From: Tritrichomonas foetus | Taxonomy: Eukaryota; Parabasalia; Tritrichomonadida; Tritrichomonadidae | Reading direction: 5' to 3' | NCBI GenBank assembly: GCA_001839685.1 | Contig: MLAK01000692.1 | Coordinates: 17,550 to 76,602, forward strand | Length of the DNA: 59,053 bases | Part shown: piece after piece, positions 48,954-59,053 of the stretch | Layout of the letters: each line of letters opens with the position of its first letter | Position numbering within the stretch: position 1 is the stretch's first letter | Made by a program: the position numbers and the translations under genes | Notes under the pieces: generated by a model | Told to the model about the DNA's origin: nothing | What the model saw: only the letters and a program-made list of their open reading frames with translations | The model's database searches: none

Positions 48954-49084
48954 CCTTTCATTTGAGCTTAAATATTCACGATAAAAACAGTTTCTCTAAA
49001 ATATATGAATACTGATCAAAATAATAATGAAATGTATCAATTGCATAATGAAGTTCATGTTTATTCATCAAAAATGCTCACGCA

Positions 49085-49924
49085 TCATTGAAGGAGGAAA
49101 CTTGGGAGAAGCTGCCTTTCATCTGTTTCATCAATCATAGATGGTCCTGGAATTTGAATTTCACTGAACTGTGGAAGGAAAGTTCCACTGAGCCTGGTTT
49201 CGTCCGCATATCGAACATGAATAGGCCGTGAACATGCGGCGATAATCTGGTTATTCATTGAAGCGATTGCGGAGGCTGCTTCTTCGAAAGTTGTATATCT
49301 GATAAAACATCTCCAGAATTGGGGATCGACCGTATCGAGGATATGCGGCGTCATCTGTTGAATGTGTCCGAATCGAGAGAAAAGCTGAGCGACATAATTT
49401 CCATCAATTGAGGTTGGAAGTCTTTTGATATAAATCATAGTCGATACTTTTTCTTGTTTTTCGCGAGATTCTGCGTACTTCGCAAGAAGGCGTTTCGATC
49501 CAATTTGTCGTCCATTTAATCCGCGGATGGCTTGCTGCGCCTGTTGAAGGGTTGCAAATCTGACAAAGCCAAAGCATTTGGATTGACCTGTTTCAAGATT
49601 AATCATAATCTTACTGCAAACAATGTCTCCATATTGAGAACAGAGTTCGCGGAGGTCTCCTTCTGTGAATTCGGCGGGAATATAGTTAATAAAAACGTTG
49701 GTCGAAGGCTCGATGTTTGTAGAACGGGGACGATTCTTGATGGGTCGGGGTTGCGCGATGCATTCTGATGATGGTCGCATGTTGACTCGACGAGCGGGTG
49801 CATGCTGGCGGGGGCGAGCTTCCACGTTGGAAGGCTGCATTTTCTGAATTTTTTGTGTGAATATTTTTAGAAGTTCTGTTATAAATTGACCATGATTTAC
49901 CTTACCCGACTTTTTTTTGGCCAT
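49085..49924 (-). CDS. RNA-binding protein with two RRM domains
   Basis: 279 residues. RRM1 (about 79-150) has RNP2 VFINYIP and RNP1 KCFGFVRF. RRM2 (about 165-245) has RNP2 IYIKRLP and a weaker RNP1, RCFIRYTT. The first RRM and the loop LNGRQIGSKRLLAKYAE resemble ELAV/CELF-type proteins, which bind U- or AU-rich mRNA and affect stability or translation. The N-terminal 75 residues are basic and Pro/Arg-rich. Translation may start at the ATG at 49922-49924 (MAKKKSGK...) or at the internal Met29 (MQPSNVEARP, codon ending at 49840). GC content and spacing are those of a real gene. The exact targets are unknown. Confidence 0.88.
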   Translation of the reverse strand: MAKKKSGKVNHGQFITELLKIFTQKIQKMQPSNVEARPRQHAPARRVNMRPSSECIAQPRPIKNRPRSTNIEPSTNVFINYIPAEFTEGDLRELCSQYGDIVCSKIMINLETGQSKCFGFVRFATLQQAQQAIRGLNGRQIGSKRLLAKYAESREKQEKVSTMIYIKRLPTSIDGNYVAQLFSRFGHIQQMTPHILDTVDPQFWRCFIRYTTFEEAASAIASMNNQIIAACSRPIHVRYADETRLSGTFLPQFSEIQIPGPSMIDETDERQLLPSFLLQ

Positions 49925-50713
49925 CCCTATTTAACCTTACAAAGTTTTTTGGCTTCGAGAACATTCAAATTCGCTTTCATAATTTCACAAAATAATCTGG
50001 GGATATATATTGAAAAAGAGATAGAATTTTAAATAATTAAAAGAAGTTAGAAAATATTTTTTCTCAAAAAGCTACTGAGGAAAGACGTTAATATATATTT
50101 TGAAATGAAAAAGTTGGAACATGGATTAAATCCATTAACTTTTTGATTATCTAATAACTTTTTAATAATATCAGTCAACGACAAATTCAAAATGTGATAA
50201 TCTCTGAAAAAGCAGATCTATTTTTGTGACATTACTGAAAATTTCAATAAATATAACTGAAAAAAATATAATTTTGACTAGTTTATCGAATTATCGGAGT
50301 TAATGAAAGGTTCAAAATAGATATAACTTCACTCATTTCTATGCAGGGTTATAGTCTTTTTCATTCTTTCGTAGATACCAACATTCCAGAAACATTTTGG
50401 GCACAAGAAAGAAAATGTCTATTTTGACTGAAGCATCACCACACATTCGTTTCGGTGATATTATAAGATATTATCAGATCAAATATTTTAAGGTGCTGAG
50501 ATGTTACTAAATTATCTTGGAAGATTTTATATAGTATGTGAGACTCGTTATTTAAAAGCTACATTTTTTGACCCGACAAGTGGATGAATGAAATGAAAAA
50601 CTTGTTTGTGTGCACAAATAACTAGTTAAAAAGTTACCAAATTTCCTAGTCAAAAATATTGACTGCTTAATTGGCTGCCAAATTTCAAATGAATTCATTT
50701 TAATTTATAATCG
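49925..50713. other. Divergent promoter region between the RRM and CCA-enzyme genes
   Basis: About 790 bp, AT-rich, with no coding frame supported. It must contain both start regions. The leader of the CCA gene has several TCAT/TTCATT words, the last (ATTCATT) 13-19 bp before its ATG. Confidence 0.45.
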
Positions 50714-52150
50714 ATGGCAGAATTCATCAACAATAACATCCGAAAGCTGGAGAATGGCGAACTCCTTTCAGAACTAGAAATTAACGTTTTCGACATATTT
50801 TCAAAGACCTGCTCATTATTTAATAACAAAAAAGTTGTTGCTCGCGTTGCAGGCGGCTGGGTACGCGATAAATTACTTGGCGGCGAGTCAGACGATATCG
50901 ATTTTGCGCTTGAAAACGCATCAGGTGAAGAGTTTGCATTGAAAATGAAAGAAATCGCAGATATCAAGTTACAATTAAATCCAGCGCAGTCGCAACAACT
51001 TGAATCAGCAAAAGTGTGCCTATTTAATAGCGTATGGATTGATATTTGCCAGCTGAGATGCGATGAATATTCTGAGAATTCTCGAATTCCAACAATTCGC
51101 ATTGGAACACCATACGAAGATTCTGTTAGACGAGATATAACCATCAATTGCCTCTACTTCAACATCAATACAAAGAAAGTTGAAGATTTATGTGATGGAA
51201 TTCCTGACCTCATTGGAAGCGTAGCAAGAACACCAATAGATCCATTTTTATCGTTTGGTGATGATCCACTTCGAATTTTACGAACATTTCGATTTGCATC
51301 TCGATTTAACTTAACTGTGAGTGAAAATATTATGAAAGCGGCTTCTTCGAGACTCAAAGAACTCCAAACAAAAGTGACACATCCAAGAATTGAAATGGAA
51401 CTTCATAAAGCATTAAATGGACCAGATCCTTTTAATTACATCAAGCGCCTAATTGACTCAAACTTGTTTTATTTTATTTTTGATGAATTTCATGAATGGA
51501 ATTTGAATGAACAACAAGTGATTGAAAGAACTAGAATCTCAAAAGAAATAATTTCTAATTTATTCAATAGTAATAATTCATCAACTTCAATGATTAACTT
51601 TGCAAATACTTTCTCTCAAATTTTTAATAATGCTGACAATCGTTATTCAATAGCACTAGCGACTGTTTATTATTCATTAGCAGATTTTGAAAATGTCCCA
51701 GATCCAGTCAAAAAATCAAAAAACATCAGCGCGCTAGAATGCGCAATTGTTCGAAGAATTCACGCAACATTAGATGTATTCAAATGTGCAAATAAAACAA
51801 TTCTTGCCTCAAAAAGTCTCGATTCGATCATCAATAACGTAAATAGAGTGACAGTTGGCCAATGGCTAATGAATGTTGGCGAATTTTGGCCACTTAGCTA
51901 TTCAATTTGTTTCGATAATGCAAAATTATCATTTTTTGAAAATATTTTAATCCCTTTTATTGAAGCAGAGAAATTAGATGGAGTTTGGAAGTTAAAGCCA
52001 ATCATTGACGGAAAGACACTTGCAACAATTCATGGCGTCAAACCTGGTCCAATGATTGCAAAACTTACAAAAGAATTAATTGATTGGCAATTAGCTAATC
52101 CAACAGGAACTGTTGAAGATTACAAGACCTTTGTTACTACTTCTAAATAA
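50714..52150 (+). CDS. TRNT1: CCA-adding enzyme (tRNA nucleotidyltransferase, class II)
   Basis: 478 residues. Adds and repairs the 3' CCA of tRNAs using CTP and ATP. Motifs: VAGGWVRDKLLG (GGWVRD 47-52), SDDIDFAL with metal ligands Asp61 and Asp63, RRDITINCLYF (motif B), then DPLRILRTFRFASRF (motif D) and HPRIEMELHKAL (motif E). The wording of motifs B to D (RTPIDPFLSFGDDPLRILRT) is the eukaryotic form. The helical C-terminal body and tail are present, and the length is normal. No clear mitochondrial-type presequence is seen, as expected for an organism without mitochondrial translation. Neither tRNA gene in this window encodes CCA, so the enzyme is needed for both. Confidence 0.95.
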   Translation: MAEFINNNIRKLENGELLSELEINVFDIFSKTCSLFNNKKVVARVAGGWVRDKLLGGESDDIDFALENASGEEFALKMKEIADIKLQLNPAQSQQLESAKVCLFNSVWIDICQLRCDEYSENSRIPTIRIGTPYEDSVRRDITINCLYFNINTKKVEDLCDGIPDLIGSVARTPIDPFLSFGDDPLRILRTFRFASRFNLTVSENIMKAASSRLKELQTKVTHPRIEMELHKALNGPDPFNYIKRLIDSNLFYFIFDEFHEWNLNEQQVIERTRISKEIISNLFNSNNSSTSMINFANTFSQIFNNADNRYSIALATVYYSLADFENVPDPVKKSKNISALECAIVRRIHATLDVFKCANKTILASKSLDSIINNVNRVTVGQWLMNVGEFWPLSYSICFDNAKLSFFENILIPFIEAEKLDGVWKLKPIIDGKTLATIHGVKPGPMIAKLTKELIDWQLANPTGTVEDYKTFVTTSK

Positions 52151-53215
52151 AAATAAATACTCATTTATTTGTTTTTCTGATTATTTTGAATTTTACTTTG
52201 ATGAATGAATTTTGATATTCGAGAAACGACTTTTTTTTCGGATTTTATTTATTTTTATTGACAAACATATTTTTTAGAATCATACTAGACTCCAACTTTT
52301 ACGGCTGATATCGCCTCCTCCAAGTAGAAGTGACCCAAAGAATAGAAAAGATCACATCACATTTACCCATTAGATTTTTTTCCACTTTTGGCCTTTGTTT
52401 GACCTTCCACTTCACAATTATATAATTTCATAGGAAAATGAATTTCTACAAATAAGCCGATGAAAAATCTGAATTTTTGTTTCATTTATCGGCTTGTTTT
52501 TTTCTTTTCGACCATAACACTGGTCTAATAGATGGCAAATTAGATTATGAGAATTTCATGTGAATAATGAGAATGAAATGCTTAGTATTTGATTAATTAC
52601 ACTTTATATATTATTGAAAATATAATTTACGGTTAGTAGAGCAATTTAATTTTGGTAGAAGAAAGATATGATTAAACTGAAAAATAAAATTCATTTTTTC
52701 AATGTTCAGATAATCTTATCACTTTGAAATTTTCAAGAATCTAATTTATATATTTATGTGAGTGAACCTAACAACAATTTAAATTTATAGATTTAATGCT
52801 GGCAAATAATGAATAATAGAGTTTCATAATTGTAATTATTCCTCTCAGAATAAATTACTCACAAAAATCGTGTTTGTTAAATGGAATCGTTATTTCTCTC
52901 ATAAATGTTTCAATATATTCAAAATTGACAACAAACCACTTTTTTTATAACGGTTTTCATCACAAATATGGTGTCTGATAATCCAATTCTGATCTTGCTC
53001 ACTTGATATTGTTTTCTCGAAATCCTCGCTAGAAAAGTAATCTACAAAATAATATATATGGATACACTGTTGATCATTTCTGCGATATTTCCTCCCAAAT
53101 TTTCAATGAAAATTGAATAAAAGCATTTGAATGAAAATAAAACAGATTTAACTGAAAAAGTGGATGAAATACTTTCGCATCTGTCAAAAATCATAGATTA
53201 TTCTGTGAATTATGA
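52151..53215. other. AT-rich intergenic region; no gene seen
   Basis: About 1.06 kb. Contains a possible hairpin with arms AAGCCGAT (from 52456) and ATCGGCTT (to 52496), the arms separated by an AT-rich loop. No coding frame supported. Confidence 0.45.
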
Positions 53216-56200
53216 ATGAAAAAAATTGAATTATTAAATAAGATCTTTTTAGAAAAGTGGGAAAATTCTACTCAAATAAAAAATTCTGAGATGAATGCTC
53301 GAGCGGGAAAGCCAGAATCATCAACCCTTTCGCGCTCACAATCACTCTCCAATGCAGCCGATATATCAAACAGGAATGCAATCATTTCGGGAACTTATTC
53401 GTTAATTGATCGCACTTTTCCATTATTTGATGAAATACAAAAATTTGCGCGTATTCCTCCTTTTATTTATCAACTTTTAATTTTATTCCATACCATTCAA
53501 ATGATTTCTACCTCTTACTGGCCAGGCTTAAAACGGATTCACGATTATGAAGGGACATGCGGAAAAGTTGTGAAAATCTTATGCCAAATTGGATTTTTCA
53601 ATGATCTATCAGGAAGCGACAGGATCACAATAATCGGATTTGTCGTTTTGACGGTTTTATTTGTTATCATCATTTTAACTTTAGTTTTTCAGTTAATTAT
53701 TTATTCCCAAAATCGTCGGTTTATAAGATGGACTTTATTTCCAACAAGATTCATTATCGAATTCGCCCCCTTAATTATGATCTGCCCAGTGGGATTATAT
53801 CTTGGTGAACTCTTTCTCAAAGTTGTTTATGAAAAAACCACATTAGCAATTACATGTTTTGTTTTTGGTTTGATTTACATGGCATTCATTGTTTTTATAC
53901 AATACGTGTTTTCTTTCATTTTTTCAGCATCACCTTACATTTCAACAGCACCAACTGCAACATGGTCAGGTAGCTTCTACTTTGTTTTAACTGCTAATTT
54001 TGGCCTGTGGCCTTTACTTTCAGGAATTTTGTCAATTTTTGCTGATTATTATTCAATGGTTTTAATTGCATTGAAATTGGCTGTTAATGTTTATATGTTT
54101 ATTCGGCTAAAAACTATACCTATTGTTCAAATTTCTATTAATGCTGTTATTTGTGGAATTTTCACAGTTACATCTGTTCTTGATGTTGTTTCACTGGTTC
54201 GATTATGTGGTGTGAAAATTGATTATATGTATGATTTAATTATAACAGTGTCAGTTTTGCTTGTATCTGTTGTTATCTTCAAATTTATCTTTACCAGGCT
54301 TTTAATTCGTTTGAAAAAGCAACTTTCTTATTCAGCGCTTGAAAAAATCCCTGATGAAGAAGTTCCTATTGATGCGGATCAATACCAAAATCCAAATCAA
54401 CTTGATAATTCTGTCTTGAATAGTGGAAGAGGAAATAATAATCCAGCATCTATTAGCTTGAGTGATGCAAAGAAGAGATATCTTTTCCAGTTATATGGAA
54501 TAGATAAAAGCGCAGTTCGTGCACAGATGTATATGAGAATTGGTCTTGCTGAACATGCGGATTTATTCATTGATTGGTCACTAGTTAAATACGTTGCAGA
54601 ATTTTATCAATCAACTCAAATGTTTTGTGTAATAACTCGATTCATTTCTTATTTTCCATCTGAATCAAGACTCCTTAATTATTTCTTTGTTCAAACTGTT
54701 GTGAGATCTGATTTAACTTTTTATCATCGCTATTTATTATATGAAGTTCATCGTGTGAAAGGTTTACGTCAAAGCTCAGCGTCGTCTGAAATCACTGATA
54801 AATTAATGGAATTGAAGCGAATGACACAATCTTGTATTACAACTACTCAAGACTTTTGGAAGAATATTCCGAATGATCCAAGTATTTTTTATGATATTCG
54901 ATCATCAACAAAACGTGTTCAAGCATTGTTTAATGAAGCGATTGATAAATGGCCAAATAATGTTCGATTATGCGAAGATTATTCAAAGTTTTTGATTGAA
55001 TGTGCAACTGATTTTACTGCAGGAATTAAAATGAAGCATAGGGCTGATTTAATTGAACAAGGAAAGAATTTCATTGTTGATATTTCATTTAGATCATTAA
55101 TTAAGGCTTATCCAATGTACTTAAAACGAAATATTGTTGATTTTCGTGGTAACTTTACACATCTTAAAGCAACAGGAGCTCATGGTTCTTCTGCTTCATC
55201 GTCAAATGCAAATTCACAATTAAGTACAGGAACAATTGACGGTGAACTTGATTTAGAAATCGAAGAACAATTAGCAAAAACCAACTTTAATCATCATAGG
55301 GTTCGACTTGCTTATCAGAGATCACTAGTTGATCGACGATCACCAAATTCCCAAAGATTGAAATGTTCTGCATTTTGGACACTATTTTTAGGCCTGGCAA
55401 TTTTAATTTTTTCATTTGTGTTCTTTTATTCAATCTTTGATTCACGAGAGTTCAATCTTGAAAGACAATTTACTTTGAATCAAGCAAGATATGGTTATGA
55501 TGCTGCATTTGCCAATCTTATATTCTATTGGATTAAACATTATGGCGGAATTGATGATGATACATGGAAAAAAATGTCTGAACACGAAACATCGACACAA
55601 TATGGTATTAATTTAGAAGTCGGTGCACGCAATGATTCAATTAAATGGAATGTATTTGGAACAGATGCATTATCACTCTTCATGGATAGCGTTGTTGATC
55701 GTGCTTCCAAAGGTGACGATATATTTAATATTATGGGCGCATTAATTAATAGTCAACTTGTCTCATTAACTTGTCTAAATAGTGAAACTCTTAAAGCAAC
55801 ATCAAAAACTTCGTTGAAAGATGAATTAGCTTACTTGTTTTTGCAATTGAGAACATTAACATTTAGAGATAATGTTGCTGATTGGTACAATTCCACTGAG
55901 ATGTGTGAGATTATTGTCAATATTCCAAATATGGCAGAAGTTTTTGAAACTTTACAAGAATCAATGGCAGTAGATCAAACAGCCCAAAAGAAGAATACAG
56001 ATAAAACTCTGTTCAATATTATAATTCCAGTTTCAATCGGCTATTTCTTGTTAACCGAACCGCTATTGTTTATATTTTTGACTAAAATGTTGAGAGAATT
56101 AAATTATTTACTTGAATTAATGAAATCTGTGGATGATCAAAGTAAAAATGAAGCATCAAACTTTTTTAAGCGAGAACTTGAAACAGAAGATACAAATGAT

Positions 56201-58144
56201 CGATTAGCAGCTGCAAGTAATCGTGGAATTTCATCTGCTACATTTTACTTTTCTATCTTTTTGCCAATTATTATATTAATTGGTATTTTTATCGGTGTTG
56301 TATTTTTAACATACGGAAAAAACGCATCCTTCTTGAACCTCTCCTCATGGATGACACTTGGTGTATCACGAGCTAACTTAATGATTGAAACTGTTGCTTT
56401 TACTGCATTGTCTATGGCTATTCCTAAGATTATACCAACCGATATCATTACCAAACAAAGAACCATTGAGTTATCTCAAGGTTTGGTCACGATGCTAAGC
56501 ACATATAATAATATTCTACTTCGTGGGATAGAAAACCTTCCACCATGCGTTGGCCAAAATGAACGTTTTGATCAAATCAACTTTGAAGATACTTGCCAAA
56601 CAAATGGGAATACATCAAATATCCATGATACTTATAAATGTTTTGCATTGGATCGTGCAATTTCATACTTCCAAGAACTCAGTGAACGTATTTTCAATAA
56701 TATTGATCAACAAACATTCGATTATGATTCAAACTTTTATCATTTATATCATATTGTTAATAGTCATATGGCAGATAAATCTTATGAAGCTGCACAGCTT
56801 TTATCATCATTGGCTGAATATTCTATTTCATCTTTCCGTTCACAATTAGCAATTTTATGTTTTGGTGGAATTGCTATCAATATTTTAGGCTTTTTTGTTT
56901 TCTGGTCAGAATTAGTAAAAATGGATGTTGCTTATGAAGGTGCTCTTCAATTAATGAGACGTTTATCTCCTCCATCTGTAGTTTCAAATATTAGTTTATT
57001 AAATTATCTTCTGAACAGATCAAATGAAAAAGTTTCCAATAAAATGACAACATCAATGTCAATTATACATATGTCTAAAGATTCTGTTATTTGCTTAAAT
57101 CGTAACGAATCAATTGAAGTTGTGAATCAGTCAATTTCTTCATTATTTGGGTACACCCCTGAACAACTTCTTGGTCAGCCAATTTCTACAATTTTACCAT
57201 CAACTGGAGCCGAAGAAATTTTTAATCATTTCAATTTAATGAGACTTGGACAATGCGCAATGCAATTTGAAACAAATACATATGGAATTACCGATGATGA
57301 GCAAGAAATTCCAGTTCATTTAACAATTCTTGGTATTTGTGATAACAATTCTGGCATAGCTAAAAGCTTTGCAGTAATTTTCAGAGATGAGACACAACTT
57401 CAGAAGCAAAGAAATGCAGCTGAAGAAGCTAAAGCCCAATCAGAAAAACTCTTATATCAAATCTTACCACGTGATATCGTTTCACGTTTAAATGCAAGTG
57501 AAACAGATATTTCATTCAGTGTTCCTTCAGCATCAATTATTTTTGTTGATATTGTCAAGTTTAGTGATTATTCTTCAACATTAACACCAACGCAGATTAT
57601 GGAAAACTTGTCCACAATCTTTGCAAGATTTGATACACTTTGTGCGAAGTTTCCACTTATGACCAAAATTAAATTAATTGGTGATGTGTATATGGCTGCA
57701 TCTGGACTCTTTACACCACAAGAACCAGTTGCTAATCATGCTTCGCAAACAGTTCAATTTGGCTTAGACGTAATTGTTGCACTTGAAGAAGTCAATTCTC
57801 AACTTGATTCATCACTACAAGTCAGAGTTGGCGTTAACACTGATGGACCTTTAATTGCAGGTGTTCTTGGTACAGATAAACCACTTTTCGATATTATCGG
57901 AGATCCTATTAATGTTTCTTCTCGTCTACAGAGTACATGTATACCTGGTACAGTTCAAATATCACAAACAACTTATGATGCCATTCGTGATTTGAACTTT
58001 AATATTGAACAGAGAGGTGAAATTGTGCTGAAAGGCAAAGGAAAGAAGATGGCATACATTGTAAGAGCATTCCCCACAGGATCATTCTTCATGCAGGATA
58101 ATATGCAATCTGATGATTCACAACAAATAACCCCATCAATGTAA
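53216..58144 (+). CDS. Multi-span adenylyl cyclase with PAS and class III cyclase domains
   Basis: Up to 1642 residues. The N-terminal half has about eight membrane spans between 80 and 365, then a cytosolic region. A span near 720 (FWTLFLGLAILIFSFVFFYS), a large external loop and further spans (about 940, 1010 and 1215) follow. A PAS domain lies at about 1284-1395 (DSVICLNRNESIEVVNQSIS, FGYTPEQLLGQPIS). The class III cyclase domain (about 1435-1620) has both metal Asps (FVDIVKFSDY; IGDVYMAA). Lys in KIKLIGD and Asp in LFDIIGDPINVSSR select ATP over GTP, so the product should be cAMP. The frame opens at 53216, but Met26 (53291, MNARAGKPESST) is an attractive alternative start, since the preceding 25 residues are low-complexity. 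It is probably a plasma-membrane sensor; the signal is unknown. Confidence 0.93.
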   Translation: MKKIELLNKIFLEKWENSTQIKNSEMNARAGKPESSTLSRSQSLSNAADISNRNAIISGTYSLIDRTFPLFDEIQKFARIPPFIYQLLILFHTIQMISTSYWPGLKRIHDYEGTCGKVVKILCQIGFFNDLSGSDRITIIGFVVLTVLFVIIILTLVFQLIIYSQNRRFIRWTLFPTRFIIEFAPLIMICPVGLYLGELFLKVVYEKTTLAITCFVFGLIYMAFIVFIQYVFSFIFSASPYISTAPTATWSGSFYFVLTANFGLWPLLSGILSIFADYYSMVLIALKLAVNVYMFIRLKTIPIVQISINAVICGIFTVTSVLDVVSLVRLCGVKIDYMYDLIITVSVLLVSVVIFKFIFTRLLIRLKKQLSYSALEKIPDEEVPIDADQYQNPNQLDNSVLNSGRGNNNPASISLSDAKKRYLFQLYGIDKSAVRAQMYMRIGLAEHADLFIDWSLVKYVAEFYQSTQMFCVITRFISYFPSESRLLNYFFVQTVVRSDLTFYHRYLLYEVHRVKGLRQSSASSEITDKLMELKRMTQSCITTTQDFWKNIPNDPSIFYDIRSSTKRVQALFNEAIDKWPNNVRLCEDYSKFLIECATDFTAGIKMKHRADLIEQGKNFIVDISFRSLIKAYPMYLKRNIVDFRGNFTHLKATGAHGSSASSSNANSQLSTGTIDGELDLEIEEQLAKTNFNHHRVRLAYQRSLVDRRSPNSQRLKCSAFWTLFLGLAILIFSFVFFYSIFDSREFNLERQFTLNQARYGYDAAFANLIFYWIKHYGGIDDDTWKKMSEHETSTQYGINLEVGARNDSIKWNVFGTDALSLFMDSVVDRASKGDDIFNIMGALINSQLVSLTCLNSETLKATSKTSLKDELAYLFLQLRTLTFRDNVADWYNSTEMCEIIVNIPNMAEVFETLQESMAVDQTAQKKNTDKTLFNIIIPVSIGYFLLTEPLLFIFLTKMLRELNYLLELMKSVDDQSKNEASNFFKRELETEDTNDRLAAASNRGISSATFYFSIFLPIIILIGIFIGVVFLTYGKNASFLNLSSWMTLGVSRANLMIETVAFTALSMAIPKIIPTDIITKQRTIELSQGLVTMLSTYNNILLRGIENLPPCVGQNERFDQINFEDTCQTNGNTSNIHDTYKCFALDRAISYFQELSERIFNNIDQQTFDYDSNFYHLYHIVNSHMADKSYEAAQLLSSLAEYSISSFRSQLAILCFGGIAINILGFFVFWSELVKMDVAYEGALQLMRRLSPPSVVSNISLLNYLLNRSNEKVSNKMTTSMSIIHMSKDSVICLNRNESIEVVNQSISSLFGYTPEQLLGQPISTILPSTGAEEIFNHFNLMRLGQCAMQFETNTYGITDDEQEIPVHLTILGICDNNSGIAKSFAVIFRDETQLQKQRNAAEEAKAQSEKLLYQILPRDIVSRLNASETDISFSVPSASIIFVDIVKFSDYSSTLTPTQIMENLSTIFARFDTLCAKFPLMTKIKLIGDVYMAASGLFTPQEPVANHASQTVQFGLDVIVALEEVNSQLDSSLQVRVGVNTDGPLIAGVLGTDKPLFDIIGDPINVSSRLQSTCIPGTVQISQTTYDAIRDLNFNIEQRGEIVLKGKGKKMAYIVRAFPTGSFFMQDNMQSDDSQQITPSM

Positions 58145-58500
58145 CATTGTAATGATTTACAAAAAAAGTGACTTGTTATGCATTTTTATTTTTATATAAA
58201 GGTATTTAATATATAATTCATTTTTTCTAATTCTATCTATTTATTTGTATATCTATTTATCAAGTATTTCATGCTTTTATTAAACTAGCATTGCATATAT
58301 CGATGTTTTCGAGAATAGTGTAATTGAGATAATCGCTTGTTGTTAAAAAATTAAAATCATGATTTCTTCACATGATTTTTCCTTTGAGATGAGAGAAAAA
58401 GTTTTCTTTTCAAGACCAAATATAAACAGAAAATCCTTTTTCCACAATTTAGAAAAGTGACGATAGAATTTGAAAACGGTTATGGTCGGCCTTTTGGAAA
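58145..58500. other. Upstream region of eS25; no gene seen
   Basis: About 355 bp between the cyclase stop and the eS25 ATG. It contains AAAACGGTTATGG and then CGGCCTTTTG in the last 30 bp. Confidence 0.5.
58487..58496 (+). promoter_or_regulatory. Initiator-like element of the eS25 gene
   Basis: CGGCCTTTTG, four bp before the ATG at 58501. It aligns with CGGTCTTTTG before the uS19 ATG and with the CCTTT start-site motif reported for trichomonad ribosomal-protein genes. It implies a very short 5' UTR. Confidence 0.5.
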
Positions 58501-58842
58501 ATGTCTGGCATCAAGAAGAAGTGGACAAAGACCACCAACAAAGAAAAGAGGGACTGGGCAACAGTTCTTCTCACAGAAATCGCAGAAGATGTCGAAAAGA
58601 ACGTTCCAAAGTCTAAATTGATCACACCAGCCAAACTCGCCGAACGTTATAAGGTTTCGCTCACAGTCGCCCGTAAGGTTTTGGCCCAACTTGAAGCCGA
58701 CGGAAAAATGGTTTGTTTAATTCACACATCTACACTCAGAGCATACGGTCGTGTTGGTGATGCTCCAGCTGAAGAAGTTGTTGAAGAAAAACCAGCTCCA
58801 ACAAAGAAACAGCCAGCTAAGAAGCAACCAGCTAAGAAGTGA
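58501..58842 (+). CDS. RPS25: Small-subunit ribosomal protein eS25
   Basis: 113 residues, close to other eukaryotic eS25 proteins. The core winged-helix region is clear: KKKWTK near the start, PKSKLITPAKLAERYKVSLT (family: [20 protein letters not shown]), ARKVLAQLEADGKMVCL and then the short HTSTLRAYGR end. A lineage-specific tail follows, EEKPAPTKKQPAKKQPAKK, with a Pro-Ala-Lys-Lys repeat; basic tails are usually N-terminal in animal eS25. It belongs to the head of the 40S subunit. The stop is TGA in a GTGAGT context, which looks like a 5' splice site, but continuing through it gives no family sequence. Confidence 0.95.
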   Translation: MSGIKKKWTKTTNKEKRDWATVLLTEIAEDVEKNVPKSKLITPAKLAERYKVSLTVARKVLAQLEADGKMVCLIHTSTLRAYGRVGDAPAEEVVEEKPAPTKKQPAKKQPAKK

Positions 58843-59053
58843 GTAAAGGAATACTTTTTTCTTCGTGAGATATAAATTTGGACTTAAAGTTTACTTCTTT
58901 GATTTTATTTTTACTTTTATTCTATAGAAAGACTTCGAATTACACAAGTTTCACCAAGTTTCAAAAGGATCTTCTCGTTTTTTACTTTTTTCATTTTTTG
59001 ATAAAGAAACCTCCTATATGAAAGGTCTACATAGTGGTCCCCATCCCAAAGGT
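58843..59053. other. 3' flank of eS25 to the window end; no gene seen
   Basis: AT-rich tail with no supported frame. Confidence 0.5.

Noticed and set aside
58832..58936. Possible intron at the end of eS25 (GTGAGT ... CTATAG)
   Set aside because: Boundaries look canonical, but the trichomonad ACTAACACACAG-type 3' motif is absent and the joined reading frame gives no eS25-like sequence; the protein is already complete.

Overview
The window looks like nuclear DNA of a flagellated parabasalid, most likely a trichomonad close to Tritrichomonas or Trichomonas. It is very AT-rich and its genes sit on both strands. Every long reading frame is uninterrupted, and I saw no copy of the long trichomonad 3' splice motif. 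Several genes carry TCAYT(T/W)-type initiator-like motifs close upstream of the ATG. The gene content also fits: a TKL kinase with helical repeats, a multi-span adenylyl cyclase with PAS and cyclase domains, an LRR-PP2C protein, decayed ankyrin-repeat DNA, and an IFT protein. The species is inferred; the eukaryotic, flagellate and intron-poor character is seen directly.

Layout. Bases 1-3.4 kb hold the tail of an unidentified + strand gene, an mRNA capping enzyme and a tandem calponin-homology protein. Bases 3.4-6.2 kb are mostly non-coding with one decayed gene (3760-4367). Bases 6.2-12.8 kb hold a VPS9-like protein, a CDC7 kinase followed by an 18/19-bp tandem array, a GTF3C3/TFIIIC-like TPR protein and a 112-residue unknown protein. 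Bases 14.3-24 kb hold an LRR-PP2C phosphatase with a likely myristoylation signal, tRNA-Val(GAC), a TKL kinase with ARM/HEAT-like repeats, a PPP-family phosphatase with an altered GDxHG motif, and uS19. Bases 24.1-27.5 kb encode a WDR17-like protein. Bases 27.5-30.1 kb are a graveyard: a candidate TTAA-flanked element, a basic/acidic pseudogene and an ankyrin-repeat pseudogene. Bases 30.1-40.2 kb hold a Wntless/GOST-type seven-span protein, tRNA-Arg(ACG), a Pin1-type isomerase, a coiled-coil protein, IFT88 and a type I membrane protein. Bases 40.4-41.8 kb are a clear inverted-repeat element (37-bp perfect termini, TTAA at both ends) with decayed coding inside. Bases 42.5-48 kb encode a giant disordered protein interrupted by an assembly gap inside a KEQ(S/T)E repeat. 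Bases 49-58.8 kb hold a two-RRM protein, a CCA-adding enzyme, the adenylyl cyclase and eS25.

The genes form no operon. Loose themes are RNA production and maturation (capping enzyme, TFIIIC subunit, two tRNAs without encoded CCA, CCA-adding enzyme, uS19, eS25), phospho-signalling (two kinases, two phosphatases, Pin1, cyclase) and the flagellum (IFT88, perhaps WDR17). The least-described material is the pair of TTAAGGG-terminated elements with their decayed reading frames, the tRNA-Val with a GAC anticodon, and the phosphatase and isomerase whose hallmark residues are changed. Functional names rest on sequence motifs read by eye; no database search was run.
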